Positions 11,592 to 22,339 are shown, numbered from the stretch's first letter. The stretch is DNA of 64,000 nucleotides from Labeo rohita (GCF_022985175.1 NC_066877.1:9292572-9356571); one strand, 5' to 3'. Program-made: numbers and translations. The notes: a model not told the origin generated them from the sequence alone.

Positions 11592-11867
11592 CCCAGATAG
11601 CACACATACGTCTGCAAGATGTCTGTTAAAGATCTCTTGATCTGTAAAGCATCTGCTGTGTACAAACGTCTGACAGACATCTGTAAGATGTGAGTTTTAC
11701 ATACATTCTAAATCATAAACATCTTAAAGACATCTAATAGACGTCTGTTGGACATCTGATAGGAAACTTCCTAGACGTACTGCAGATAAGCGAACACTCT
11801 AAAAAATACTTCTTGCAGATGCAAATGCAGACATCAAATAGACATCTCTGTGCGTGTGCTATCAGGG
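11592..11867. mobile_element. 276-bp MITE inserted in an arm of the THAP element
   Basis: Ends CCCAGATAGCAC and GTGCTATCAGGG form the inverted repeats. The interior repeats the word 'agacatct' or 'agatgtct' in both orientations. The opposite arm of unit A (12340-12358, reverse complement CCGCAACACAACTTGG) serves as an empty site: in the occupied arm CAACACA is followed by the element and then ACGACTTGG. This implies a 3-bp target duplication (ACA at 11589-11591, ACG at 11868-11870). A 3-bp duplication fits PIF/Harbinger or CACTA; the family is not identified. Confidence 0.7.
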
Positions 11868-11892
11868 ACGACTTGGAAAATAAAATACTAAC

Positions 11893-12136
11893 ATGATGCC
11901 ACATTGTGCGGCTTTTGGTTGTAATTTGCCAACAATGAGCAGCAAGAGAAGCAATGCACATCTGCTTTCCTAGCGATAAGAAGAGGAGAAAAGAATGGGA
12001 AGATGCCTGTGGACAAATAAAACTTCCTAAAGACCCGCGTCTTTGTCCTCTCCACTTTAGCTCTGATGCCTTTGAGGCTTTTAGTAGACCACAGCTACTG
12101 AAAGAACTTACAAACGGCAGAGACAAGAAACGCTAG
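11893..12136 (+). pseudogene. Broken THAP zinc-finger domain coding fragment
   Basis: THAP domains are C2CH zinc fingers (C-x2-4-C-x35-50-C-x2-H) that bind DNA and occur in transposases and host factors. From ATG 11896 the frame gives MPHCAAFGCNL, the typical start with the first two cysteines. After about 20 more codons a stop at the LLS-TAG position breaks this frame. The adjacent frame, open at 11954-12136, continues with CFPSDKKRRKEW (the FP...W core) and LCPLHF (the closing C-x2-H). So the domain is split by one frameshift near 11945-11960 and ends at a TAG at 12134-12136. No catalytic domain follows before the right arm at about 12245. It lies between the arms of unit A and is probably the N-terminus of a lost transposase. 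An old THAP-type host gene is less likely because of the flanking inverted repeats. Confidence 0.75.
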
Positions 12137-12641
12137 ATGCCATCCTGGCAGGAGGTTAACATGCCAACGCTTGTCATGACGCCGCAGCCACTGAAGGAGT
12201 TTCTCAACGTGGATTTCACTTTAGACTTCTAATGGGGAAAAATCGATGGTACGGCATTTGGTTTAAGCCTATATGCTTAAATCCATTGCCACCTGTAAAC
12301 TCTTTCAGTAGCTTTGGTCATCATATCAGTATTTTATTTTCCAAGTTGTGTTGCGGTTAAAATAGCAACGTGTAGTGTCAGTAGCTCAAAACATGCAACC
12401 ATTTGATGTCATCGAAACAATGGCGCCCCCCATAGTCCAAAATACATATAAAACTATGTGGATTTTTCAAAAAATATAAATCTTTCATGGGTTATCTACT
12501 ACGTATTTAAGTCAGACGTTAAATTAAACCATACAAGTCTTAATAGGTTGTTTGCACATGACGTCATTGCTGTGGCGCGAAATGCAGCTGGAGGGCAGGA
12601 AGTGATATTTCTCCATAGGAATCACTAGCAGAAACTCAAAA

Positions 12642-12850
12642 ATGCCTGTGTTTTGTGTTGTTTATGGATGCTCAAATCAGTAAAACCGAGAAACCACAAA
12701 ATATCTTTTATCATGTAAGAAAATTTGCTGTTCATAAGGGCGGAAAGGCAAGAAATTGACTGAAAAGCGCAGGAAAGCGCAGGAGTGGCTTGTAAACCTT
12801 AGTCTGTGGTCAGGACGAGAGTCGGATAATGCTTGTGTGTGCAAATGGTA
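12642..12850 (+). pseudogene. Second degraded THAP-like fragment (left arm of unit B)
   Basis: ATG 12642 begins MPVFCVVYGCSNQ, matching the start of THAP domains (Cys, four residues, Cys) before a stop after 13 codons. Downstream, with frame changes, KKLTEKRRKAQEWLVN resembles the basic region with the conserved Trp. No closing C-x2-H is convincingly seen. It lies in the left arm of the unit B palindrome, and the matching right-arm copy runs on the other strand. I see a THAP-like relic; its origin from a transposase is inferred from context. Confidence 0.55.
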
Positions 12851-13689
12851 AAGAAAAGATATAGTAATATGTTAAGATATTAATAAAGAAATATATAAAT
12901 ATATACAGGGTGAGACAGTGAGAATTCACCTAATGCTAAATGCCACACGTAGACATCATAGAGCGTCACTGATTATAACGGAACATTGTGAGACTGCAAT
13001 AAATTAAAGTGAGTGACAGCTTTTTAGTGACTACATGGAAGCGCTATTTGCTCGCTTTCTATAATCAGTTCGGAATTTGAATAAAAGTTTCGCTTTACAT
13101 GCTGCTAACAGGACCAATAGCTACAAAACCCTGCACATGCAGCGAAGTTTCAGGAGTGACTGAAAAAGCAGAACTAAATGAGATGGAGGAATGTCTGTAC
13201 TGTACAAGAGAAATGTATAAACAGAAAATCACAACATATGTTGGATGTGATCCTTATGTTATGAAGAGGAGTTATTTTTCAACTAAATTGAAATAGCTGC
13301 CTCAGTTGCCTGTCATCGAGGCGGTGGAAATAAGCTACGTAACTAAGCCTGATAGCAAACAAACTCTTTTGAAAGTGATTCCCACATTTATATGAAGGAT
13401 GCAGGATATATGTCACTCCTAAAACTACTGCTGTACAGGGTTTTTGGCCATTGGTCCTGTTAGCAGCATGTAAAGCGAAACTTTTTTTCAAATTCTGAAC
13501 TGATTATAGCCGAGCAAATAGCTCTTTCATATAGTCACTAAAAAGCTGTGACTCACTTCAATTTATCGCAATCTCACAAGGTTCAACTGTAATCAACTGC
13601 AAATATAATATCTTATTTGCATGTTCGTGTGGCATTTAGCATTGAGTGAATTCTCACTGTCTCACCCTGTATCTATTTATATATTTCTT

Positions 13690-13910
13690 TATATCTTAAT
13701 ATTATTAATCATTTATTAACCATTCGCACACACAAGCATTATCTGACTCTCCTCCTGACCGCAGACGCAGGTTTACAAGCCACTTTTCCCAAATTTTTTC
13801 AGTCAATTTCTTGCCGTTTCCTCCTTATGCAACAGCAGATGTTCTTACACAATATGAAATAAAATTTCTCGATTTGACCGATTTCCATAAACAACTGAAA
13901 ACATAGTCAT
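13690..13910 (-). pseudogene. THAP-like fragment, mirrored copy in right arm of unit B
   Basis: Reverse complement of 12642-12850 with heavy divergence. The start codon position is 13908-13910, followed by the VVYG block with the second cysteine codon changed, then 'ggcaagaaattgactgaaaa' and 'gtggcttgtaaacc' as in the left arm. Finding coding-derived sequence in both arms means the palindrome arose by inverted duplication of a gene-bearing segment, not by pairing of simple terminal repeats. Confidence 0.5.
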
Positions 13911-14359
13911 TTTGAGATTCTGCTATTGATTCCTATAGAGAAAAATCACTTCCTGCCCTCCAGCTGCATTTCGCGCTTCCTCAGAATCACGTGATTGCAA
14001 ACAACTTATACCTGGGGTTCCCTATGAAAAAGTGCAAATTCCATTGTACAGTGTGAAGTGAAACAGTATCTTCCTGGACTATGTCAGTCTATACTATACA
14101 GTCATATATGGTATGTAACGTAATGTTAGAAACCTATTTAAAAACAGTCATTACTCAGAATTTTTTTTTTCTGTTGAAACTAGATGGTGTAGTGATGCAG
14201 TACTGACAATAATTATAAATCAGTGTAATTACACTATTAAATTCTAACTATAAAATAATGGAGATCTGTAGATGTAACATGTTTATTAACATGTTTATTA
14301 CAGCCACATGCATAATGCTGATACTCTTTGCTTATGTTTTGTCTTCCTTCAATTTACAG

Positions 14360-14484
14360 CGAATGTTCACATTCAAATCTGAAATACCTTTTTTCGCATA
14401 TCTGCCAGGTTGAAGACACTCGCTTTGAGCGGAGCGTGTGTGATTAGTGCACAGAGCCCTGAGAGAACATCTCCACGAGCTCTG
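14360..14484 (+). other. Possible noncoding exon (acceptor and donor present)
   Basis: Preceded by a pyrimidine-rich tract ending TTTACAG at 14359 and followed by CTCTG^GTGAGTGC at 14484/14485, both good vertebrate splice signals. All three forward frames have stops, so it would be untranslated or a chance pair of sites. It sits upstream of the CpG-rich segment at 35.5-36.06 kb and could be an alternative 5' exon of the same gene or part of a neighbouring one. No gene is recognised. Confidence 0.25.
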
Positions 14485-16079
14485 GTGAGTGCAGCAGACT
14501 AGAGGACAGCGGGGTTAATGGTTAGCGCATGCATATTTCATGCCCGTATGAACTCCAGCTCAGAGGATGTGCAGTGCTGTTCTCTCTTACTCACTCTCTT
14601 TCTTTCTCTGTGCTTAGCATTCATTATCATGCCTGATGTATGCACTCTTAGCAGAGTAATGTAAGGTAATGAGTGATCGGGTTTGGGTTCTGTTCTAAAA
14701 TAAAAACCAGGCTGTAAAGGGATATACTTACAATCTTTTACAATCTCATGTTGTGGACTTTTTTTTTTCAGAAAGACATTTCGTCAGCTGAACAATCAGT
14801 ACAGTATGTTGTTAAACAACAGTGCAATCTATCATTCACAGGCTTATTTTCATTATTGTCAAAAATTTAAAGGGCCTATAAAGTTATAGTTATCTTTATA
14901 GTTATCGTTCTTCATGTAACTCGGCCTTCAGGCATGCAAATGTAAAATGAAAGCAGAAAATTAGAGATTTTGCGCTCGTACATGCATTGGGCCTCGTGCA
15001 CCGTACTTTGTAATTGTTCCTGGCCTTGCTAAATATATTATGCCAGTTATAAATTACTGACTACCTCAGTCTCCCAAATTGTGCTTTGCTATTTTTATTT
15101 TTTCCTGTCTGGCTGCAATTTAAGTCTCCCTATAGCACCGTTTGTCAGTCATTTGGAGGTTGTTAAAGGAGAAGGCACTGCAGTTCTTTAACTGACCCAG
15201 GCAAAATGAGAAATTACATGGTGCTCATTTAAAACATGCTCTGCCTGCAACAACTGGTTGTTGTAGTGAGGAAAGGACTTCACAGAGATGTGCACTCTTG
15301 GGTGTTTCATCATTCGCTGTTTTTAGCTTTTAGTTCTACGGGGTTCGCAAGGCACCGCATTGATATTCCTCACACGTTCTGCTAAACCTCTGACAAGTAT
15401 TAAACTTTGGCAATTAATTCAGCCTAGACAAGTCAACAACTTTATTTAAAGCTGTTTTGTAGATCATTTTAGCGTTAGGTGCACTTTTTGTAAGATTTAT
15501 GGTTTTTAAAGAAACTAAAACTGAATTTAAGGCTCCCTCTAACTGACACTTTTTTGTAATATCGCATTGTGTTTGGACTCATCATACTGACTCATCATAC
15601 TGTCATAGTCATACTGTCAGTAATGTTTTACCATTTATAGCCTCTTATATATATATCCTTTTACAGTGTGTATTGTATTGTAAACTTGTTTTACATGCCA
15701 CTGTACCAGCAATTGGCACAATAAAGTACTCATGTGATGTTAAAGTGGTATACTAACCTTGAACTAAAGTCCTGATACCTATTGCACTTGAAAAGAGCCA
15801 TCTGGCTCACAGTTTCCTTCCTTTTTCAGTTGTCTGACAGCTTTTCAGTTTCTGTGTTCTCTTGGGACAGTGAAGTGTCCATCAACCGTGCACTTGAGAA
15901 CTGCTGCATATACATATGTCATCTGGGTGTCGTACACTTCATTGTTTTATTAATACACTTTTAAAACTGTTTTGTTAAATAAGAATTTTTGCCTGGGCAA
16001 CTAATTAAAATAAGTTAAAATTACTAACTGAAATAAAAAAACAAAAACTAAAGAAAACATAAATATAAATTTACCCTTA
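14485..16079. other. No gene seen
   Basis: Mixed unique sequence with T-rich runs at 14160-14170 and 14759-14769 and short slippage repeats ('ctcatcatactga', near 15575-15610). No repeat-family boundaries or convincing coding sequence are seen. Confidence 0.4.
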
Positions 16080-16656
16080 GTTACCCTTAAATGTAATAAG
16101 TAATGTAACTACTTCAATTAGTTTATTAAAGTATTGTAACTGAATAGATTTGATTACTTTTTAATTACTTTTCTAAATTTCTGATGAATGTTTTCAACTG
16201 TTAATCTTTTTGAAACATTTAAAGCAGGCTTTTAAAATTTTTAATTTTAAAGCATAGCCACTGCAAAATCAACTTTACCGCTACTTTTTACTTTGAGATC
16301 GTTTTGAGGTTAAAGCATCTAACAATGCTTTGGAAAAATACTTAATCTTAAAAAATAAAGCACATAAACCCAAATAGGAAATAAAAAAAGTTATCAAATA
16401 AGCATGTTATGTTTGCTAACTCTTAAAACACAGATATTTTAGAGCAGTCAATGCCATTTGGGAAATAAATCAACTAAATATGTATGTGTGAAAACATTCA
16501 AATGTAACCTCCTTTGTAATCGTTAACATTTTCATAAGTAACTGTAATTTAATTACACATTTTTTTTCTCAGTAAGTGTAACAGATTACAGTAACATTTA
16601 TTTTGTAATTAAATTACGTAATTTCGTTACATGTAACTAGTTATTCCCCAACACTG
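16080..16656 (-). mobile_element. MITE rich in GTAATTACAGTAA words, one end visible
   Basis: The right edge, read in reverse, is CAGTGTTGGGGAATAACTAG, a terminus I associate with an abundant fish hAT-like or Harbinger-like MITE. The interior has many 'gtaactgtaat' and 'taattacttt' words in both orientations (16090-16180, 16540-16630). The left terminus is not found and no target duplication can be given. Confidence 0.5.
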
Positions 16657-16902
16657 TGCATACATAAATACATAAATAAATAATAAAACTATTTAGAAAT
16701 ATAAAAACAAATAAAAATTAGAAAAATAATGTTACAAAAATGTAACTAAAATTAAAAAGAAAAGTGAAAATATATATTAAAAAAAGCTAATTCAAAATAT
16801 GAATATAAAAGTGTAATATTATATAAATAATACTAAAATTTGATGTACTGCTTTTTGCGTGCTAAACTGTAAGAAAATATGCATAGCATACACATTCAAA
16901 CA
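16657..16902. other. AT-rich spacer
   Basis: Low-complexity 'ataaataaa'-type sequence between two elements; no gene. Its last eight bases (16895-16902, TTCAAACA) are the left target duplication of the hAT element that follows. Confidence 0.5.
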
Positions 16903-18956
16903 TAGAGGTGTAACGGTACACGCATGTTTACAGAACAAATACAGCATATTTTCCCCAGGAAATGCAAACGATAAATGGTGTTTAAGAGTCTTTGGCATGA
17001 CAGATCACTGCATAAACGCTTTGGAGAGCTGCTTCTGGGACTCTTCAGAAACGTTCCGCAGCACGGTTGGTATAAACACAAGCATTGACTAGAGTGGCCG
17101 CGTGGAGTCGGAGTCGTAACCCCTTATTTACACTGCTGCACGCATCTGCAGCAAGTTATGGCTCCAAAGAGGTTTTGTTTCTGTCCTTCACGTGGTGCCA
17201 ACTCACACCAGAAGTGTTTCGCAAGCAAAGTGATTCAGGATTCGCAAGACCATGTGATTTGCATGTCCAACATTGTTTTTCTTGATTTTTTTGTGTTCTA
17301 ACATGCTTGGCTAAATGTTTACGTTTTGTAATTCTATTTATTCGACTCATACAACTCATATTCGACTCGTGGAATTGTGCTTGCAAAAAGGATTTGTGGT
17401 TTCATATAACAATGTGTGTTTTTTAGCTTTGAGGATGAACCTCTGGTCATCCATTTCTTGCCTCCTAGCAAGGATGATATGAAATACAATCGGGAATCTG
17501 CACAGTGTGTTTATTTTTAAATCGACATGATTTTTTAAAAACTTTTATTTTGTATTTGCAGTGCGGCTTGGATGCGGCGTCCATCAAAAATCGACTATAG
17601 GCACCTATCTTTAGCAAAGCAGCGCTTCTAGGACGCTTCTGAAACGTGCCGCAGTGCGGCTGGTGTAAACATAAGCATTGGCAAGAGTGGCTGCAATCAG
17701 CTCCGGTGGCCGTGTTGGAGCTGAAAGATGTGTGCAATGTAAATAAGGGGTTAATGGGGTCAATTCAAATAGCAGAGCGAAGGGGCGAGTGAATGTGATC
17801 ATTCCTTTAACATGAATAACATGAATGAACATCTCATGCCTCATGTAATCGCTCAGTCAGTGTTGAGACGTCAATAAAACAGCTTCTAAACAAAATGTCA
17901 CATATAGCTTTTCATTTGCCTCAGGCAAGTCATTAATGTGTGTTGGCAGTGTATGTACAAATCTACTCTATAATGATACAAATCCATGCAGTGGTTTTTA
18001 ATTAATCTGTAAAAATAATATCCCCTTTTTCAAATCGACCCATTCTCAGATGCCTGTCAGTGTGACGAGCCACTCCCACGATAGTTGATAGACATGAGTG
18101 TTTTACCTCAGATCAGCTGTAACAGTCTGCCCTCTTTGTTTCGATGCCGGAGCAGGGATGTAAGTTAGACAAGAATATCTCTGATTGAGCAATTGAGGTG
18201 TTGTGTTGCTAGATGTAAGAATTAACAAAGTGGTCGTCATTTACTCCCGACATCTGAGCCGCTGAAGATGCAGTGGATTACATTTGTTTGTGAAGGGAAT
18301 GCGCCTCCCGATCTACATATATCTGTCTATGTTTGCGCAAATCATTCGTGATCCAGCTTCACCTACAGCAGAAGTGAGTATAAGGGTTTTTTTATGAACC
18401 TCTGCAATCACCTTTTTTAATAACATGCTAGTTAGCAAGTTTAGCGGTTAAATGCGCTAAATGCGGCTAAAGTAAACAAATCTCTCAGAGCAGCTCGTCA
18501 CTCCACAGCGAGAAGAGAGGGGCGGGGCGAACAAAGCTCATTTGCATTTAAAGGAACAATACATCAGAATGTGATAATTTTTGCAGACCTAATTTTGACA
18601 AGGTAAAAAGGGTGTTGTTTTACACAACCATTGAGAATTTTTAACCAAAGTATATTATAGACTTTTCATTAAGACCCTAAAGAATCATATCAACTTGTGG
18701 AAAATGGGCATCCGATGACCCTGTTTAAATTACTCTGTTATAAAACAGGTTATGATAGCCACTGTGTAATTGAATATATTTCAACAGCAAATAGAAATTT
18801 AATCATTTAAAAATGCATTATGTGCATATAACATATAACCTAAAGCACAACTTGCTCAGTTGTTTTTCCCCCTGCTGTACTGAAATCATACCGAACCATG
18901 ATGTTAAAACCGAGTTACGTATCGAGCCGTCATGTTTGTGTACCGTTACACCCCTA
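16903..18956. mobile_element. hAT-type element, 2.05 kb, perfect 8-bp target duplication
   Basis: Inverted termini TAGAGGTGTAACGGTACA (16903) and TGTACCGTTACACCCCTA (to 18956) are flanked by identical TTCAAACA copies at 16895-16902 and 18957-18964, the 8-bp duplication expected of hAT. No transposase is seen. The interior has a direct repeat of about 70 bp (17027-17097 and 17630-17700, 'cgcagtgcggctggtgtaaa'-like) and an inverted pair around 'ccccttatttaca' (17116 and about 17745). A separate TTAA MITE sits at 17931-18728. The short open frames at 16859-17844 run on both strands through these repeats and are not genes. Confidence 0.9.
17931..18728 (-). mobile_element. AGGGGTCAT-family MITE nested in the hAT element
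   Basis: Same family as 7547-8337 in opposite orientation: 'gtgttggcagtgtatgtaca', 'gatagttga', 'cctccagc'-type middle, 'ggggcggggcg' GC block, then 'gggcatccgatgaccctg' followed by TTAA (18725-18728). The left terminus (about 45 bp) has been lost. It keeps the segment 'aagatgcagtggattacatt' that the 7547 copy lacks. Confidence 0.85.
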
Positions 18957-18964
18957 TTCAAACA

Positions 18965-19362
18965 TATTCAGGGTATGTGTATATTGGTGTTTCACAACAA
19001 CTTTCCAACACTGTAAAAAGTGATTTTTCAAAGTAGGAAATAAAAGATTATTAAAGTACATGGAGCACAAGAAAATACTATTTCAGTTTTACTACTACAA
19101 AATTGTACATTTAATTCAGTGTGTTTCAGTGTAAATGTTTGTTAAATTTCTGAGTGAAAATTATTTCTACATTAAATTTTATAGTCCGTAATAATACATC
19201 CCAGTGTATTGTTTATTGTATTTTCTGCCAGGAGAGTTTCTGTTTTTCAGATTGTTTTCTTACAATGTAGCTGCAGTAGTTAATTTCTCCACAGCAAAAG
19301 CCTAAAACCCACACTCTCCTAAAAACTGTAATACTATTGCCTTGCAAGCACTAGTTTTTCCT
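18965..19362. other. No gene seen
   Basis: AT-rich unique sequence with 'aacactgtaaaaagtg' at about 19005, resembling the terminus of the CACTGTAAAAA MITEs, but without a partner. Confidence 0.4.
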
Positions 19363-20189
19363 TTAAAGGGGTCATTGGATGCTAAGTTCACTTTTACATG
19401 TTGTTTGAACATTAATGTGTGTTGGCAGTGTATGTACAAATCTACCCTATAATGATAAAAATCCATGCAGTGGTTTTTGATTAATCACTAAAAATAATAT
19501 CCCCTTTTTCAAATCAAGCCATTCTCAGATGCCAGTCGTTGTGGCGTCACACCGACAGAGGCCGCTCCCACGATAGTTGATTGACATGAGCGTCTTACCT
19601 CAGATCAGTTGTAACAGTCCAGCCTCCATGTTTTGATGCTGGAGCGGGGATGGGGATGTAAGTTAGACAAGAACTGAGCGATTGAGGTGTTGTGTTGCTG
19701 GATGTAATAATGAACGTAGTGGTCGTCATTTACTCCCGACATCTGAGCTGCTGAAGATGCAGTGGATTACATTTGTTTGTGAATGGAATGCGCCTCCTGA
19801 TCTACATATATCCGTCTATGTTCGCGCAAATCATTCGTGATCCAGCTTCACTTTCAGCAGAAGTGAGTATAAGTTTTTTTTTTAATGAATCTTTGCGATC
19901 ACCTTTCCTAATAATGTGCTAGTTAGAAAGTTTAGGGGCTAAACGCGGCTAAATGCGGCTAAAGTAAACAGGCTCGTCACTCCACAGAGAAAAGAGAGGG
20001 ACGGGGCGAGCAGAACTCATTTGCATTTAAAGCAGCCTCGACCAGAATGGGATGATTTTTGCAGAGCTGATTTTGGCAAGGTAAAAAGGTGTTGTTTTAC
20101 ACTACCATTGAGAACTTTTAACCAAAGTATATTATAGACTTTTCATCAAGATCAACTTGTGGAAAATGGGCATCCGATGACCACTTTAA
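19363..20189 (-). mobile_element. Full-length AGGGGTCAT-family MITE
   Basis: TTAA at 19363-19366 and 20186-20189, with termini AGGGGTCATTGGATGC and the partner 'gggcatccgatgaccact'. It shares the entire order of blocks with 17931-18728 and, reversed, with 7547-8337. On the minus strand it has an ATG-initiated open segment before a GTAAGA donor-like site near 19598, as in the 7910-8098 frame of the other copy. It is non-autonomous. Confidence 0.85.
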
Positions 20190-21658
20190 AAAATACATTT
20201 AGTTCAGAATAGTAGTTCTTGTTCTTGTATACGACTCCATACCTACATTGATCACGCACTGAATTCAACACTACATGCTCAAATTTTTTGGCTACTGAAA
20301 TTACATCTACTGTATACGACCAGTTTAGAGAATAAACACTGGTAATATTATTTGGTTTAGGAGATGTATTGTATTTAAACAATAAAAGCACAGGTTGTGG
20401 GAAACTGGCACTGATGAAGACTAGCTGTATTTCTGTGTGTGTAACCACGGTCTGTTGTAGATAATTGCCACATAAATGCTTACCAGCCACTCAAAACAGA
20501 TGTGTGCAGCTCAGGGGGGGAGGGGTGGGAGAAAAAAGAATAAAAGGAAGAAACAAAAATGCTGAGGTTATCTCGGGCCAGTCTGGACACATTGTATAAC
20601 AGATGAGGAAAATATGCAGAAAATACCTCCACGCTTCCCTGCTTGCATGCACAAAATAAGCATAAACAAAGCGAGCTAGAAGTCGGAGCATGTCCAGATT
20701 GTCATTCAATGCAGTTCGTGCCACAACAGTATGAATTTGTATGCCGAGATGAGTGTTTGTGACTGTGCAGCACGATTTTTAGATTGCGGGATTATTCACT
20801 TCCCCTTCCTCATTGGGATTCCACTCAAGGCCACTTTCATGTTGGACCAGCACACATAACGCACGCAGTCGTGTCCGTCACTGCCTTTGTCGCCATGGTA
20901 ACAACCTAGTTCCTGCCGGTTAAGGGGAGAGAGCGAGCTTGGCTCGTCTAATCACTGAGAACTTAACAGACAGTCAGTAGGCTCTGGAGATGGGAGGTGT
21001 TACACTAGAATATTTCCCACCTCCTCTAAGTACTTACAGCAGCGGCCTATGGATAAGCTAATCAGGACTTCTAGAGCTAAAGCTGCTAATCTACGAAGGA
21101 CAATTAAACTTTTTTATATAAGCTGAGATGCTATGCTTACTGTATATCAGAAATGACGCACTAGAGATGTGAACAAACACGGTTGGAAATACTGTAAACA
21201 ATTATGCGATGGGTAAAAATACCAGAAGGCATTAGCGTAATGTTAACACTGAAGATAACGCTTTCTTTCAAAGCCCATTAGTTAGGAGTAGTTAATCTGG
21301 CAGTGCTGATTTGATAATGAACACATTATCATAGACCAAGCTGATAAGTAAATGAGCCGGATCTGACACACTGGGCATTCAGAGAGAGAGAGATGCTGAG
21401 ACAAGAGGATCATGATGGAGCTGTGTATCAACACGATTATGATGATCTAATAAGATAAGACATTATCTCCCAGACATTAGGATCAAACTGCATTATGTCT
21501 CTCTTAAGGATCTCCGCTAAATATCTCGGAATTTTGGCGGGCATTCCTTCTTCTCCAATTTCATCTTTACATGATGACATGAGAGTAAATGTACTGTGAT
21601 GTAAAAATTTAGTGATGTAAAAGTGAGGGATCATTTAAGGACAAAGTTGCTTTGCTAT
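20190..21658. other. Unique sequence, candidate regulatory DNA
   Basis: No repeat family is recognised over most of this block. The part at 20740-21060 is less AT-rich and has an RFX-type X-box. A short AG microsatellite lies at about 21380-21393. The minus-strand open frame at 20152-20490 starts in unique sequence, runs into the MITE end and shows no family motif. Confidence 0.45.
20889..20902. promoter_or_regulatory. X-box-like RFX site
   Basis: GTCGCCATGGTAAC matches the RFX consensus GTNRCC-N(0-3)-RGYAAC on both half-sites with a 2-bp spacer. RFX sites control ciliary and other genes. A single match in 64 kb is not proof of function, but it lies in unique, GC-richer sequence. Confidence 0.45.
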
Positions 21659-21736
21659 TAGGGATGCATGATGCATCGGTATAATATTGGTATTGATGAT
21701 GCAGAAGATATATCAGTATCAGTTGATGCTGGATAT
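21659..21736 (+). mobile_element. Left end of a hAT-like element (truncated)
   Basis: Begins TAGGGATGCATGATGCATCG, a terminus resembling hAT ends (TAGGG...). It is followed by 'gatatatcagtatcag' and runs directly into the next MITE at 21737. No closing inverted end is found. Confidence 0.45.
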
Positions 21737-22339
21737 TTAAACGTATAGTTCCCCCAAAAATGAAAATTCTATCATTAATTACTCACCCTCATGTCGTTCC
21801 AAACCTGTAAGACCTTTGTTCATGTCCAGAACACAAATTAAGATTTTAATGAAATCCGAGAGCTTTCTGACACGTTCAAGGCCCAGAAAGGTAGTAAGGA
21901 CATCATTAAAACAGTCCATGTGACTTCAGTGGTTCAGCCATAACATTATGAAGCTACAAGAATACATTTTGTGCACAAAAAAACAAAAATAGCGACTTTA
22001 TTCAACCATTTCTACTCTTAGTCACGCATGTGATATTTTCATGAACGTGCGGTGGAGACTGACACAGAAGAGAAGAAATTGTTGAATAAAGTCGCTATTT
22101 TTGTTTTCTTTGAACACGTAAAAGTTGAACGACTGATGTCACAGATTATTTTAACAATGTCCTTACTACCATTCTGGGCCTTAAACGTGTCAGTTGTGTT
22201 GCTGTCTATGCAGGGTCAGAAAGCTCTCGGATTTCATTAAAAATATCTTAATTTTTGTTCTAAAGATAAACAAAGCTCTTCCGGGTTTGGAACGACATGA
22301 GGGTAAGTAATAAATGACTGAATTTTTAATTTTTTTTAA
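21737..22339 (+). mobile_element. Palindromic TTAA MITE (GATAGTTCACCC family)
   Basis: Left 'tatagttcccccaaaaatga', 'ctcaccctcatgtcgttcca', 'gcccagaaaggtagtaagga', then a mirrored right half with 'tccttactacc', 'tttctgggcc'-like and 'tggaacgacatgagggtaag'. The central arms 'aatagcgactttattcaac' and 'gttgaataaagtcgctatt' (about 21990 and 22082) are perfect complements, so a transcript could fold into a long hairpin. The right terminal TIR is eroded. The frames at 22052-22381 are repeat shadows. Confidence 0.8.

Larger units (their letters stand above)
11425..14023. mobile_element. Composite palindromic THAP-bearing DNA element(s)
   Basis: The outer edges are AGGGAACCCCG at 11425, preceded by TTAA at 11421-11424, and the inverted partner GGGGTTCCCT at 14014-14023, followed by ATGA where a TTAA would be expected. 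Inside are two inverted-repeat units. Unit A (about 11430-12540) has arms that pair 'gactatgggggatgccatta' with its complement near 12410-12440, and CCGCAACAC with GTGTTGCGG. Unit B (about 12545-14010) pairs 'gttgtttgca' with 'tgcaaacaac'. Each unit has degraded THAP-domain sequence. THAP-type DNA binding plus TTAA fits Kolobok; P elements also use THAP but make 8-bp duplications. It could be one element that captured another, or two related ones fused. Confidence 0.7.

Noticed and set aside
11734..12126. 130-codon minus-strand open frame, the longest in the window
   Set aside because: It is antisense to the THAP remnant and runs through the 276-bp insertion; the THAP pattern is on the + strand.
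20152..20490. 112-codon minus-strand frame
   Set aside because: Ends inside a MITE terminus and has no recognised domain.
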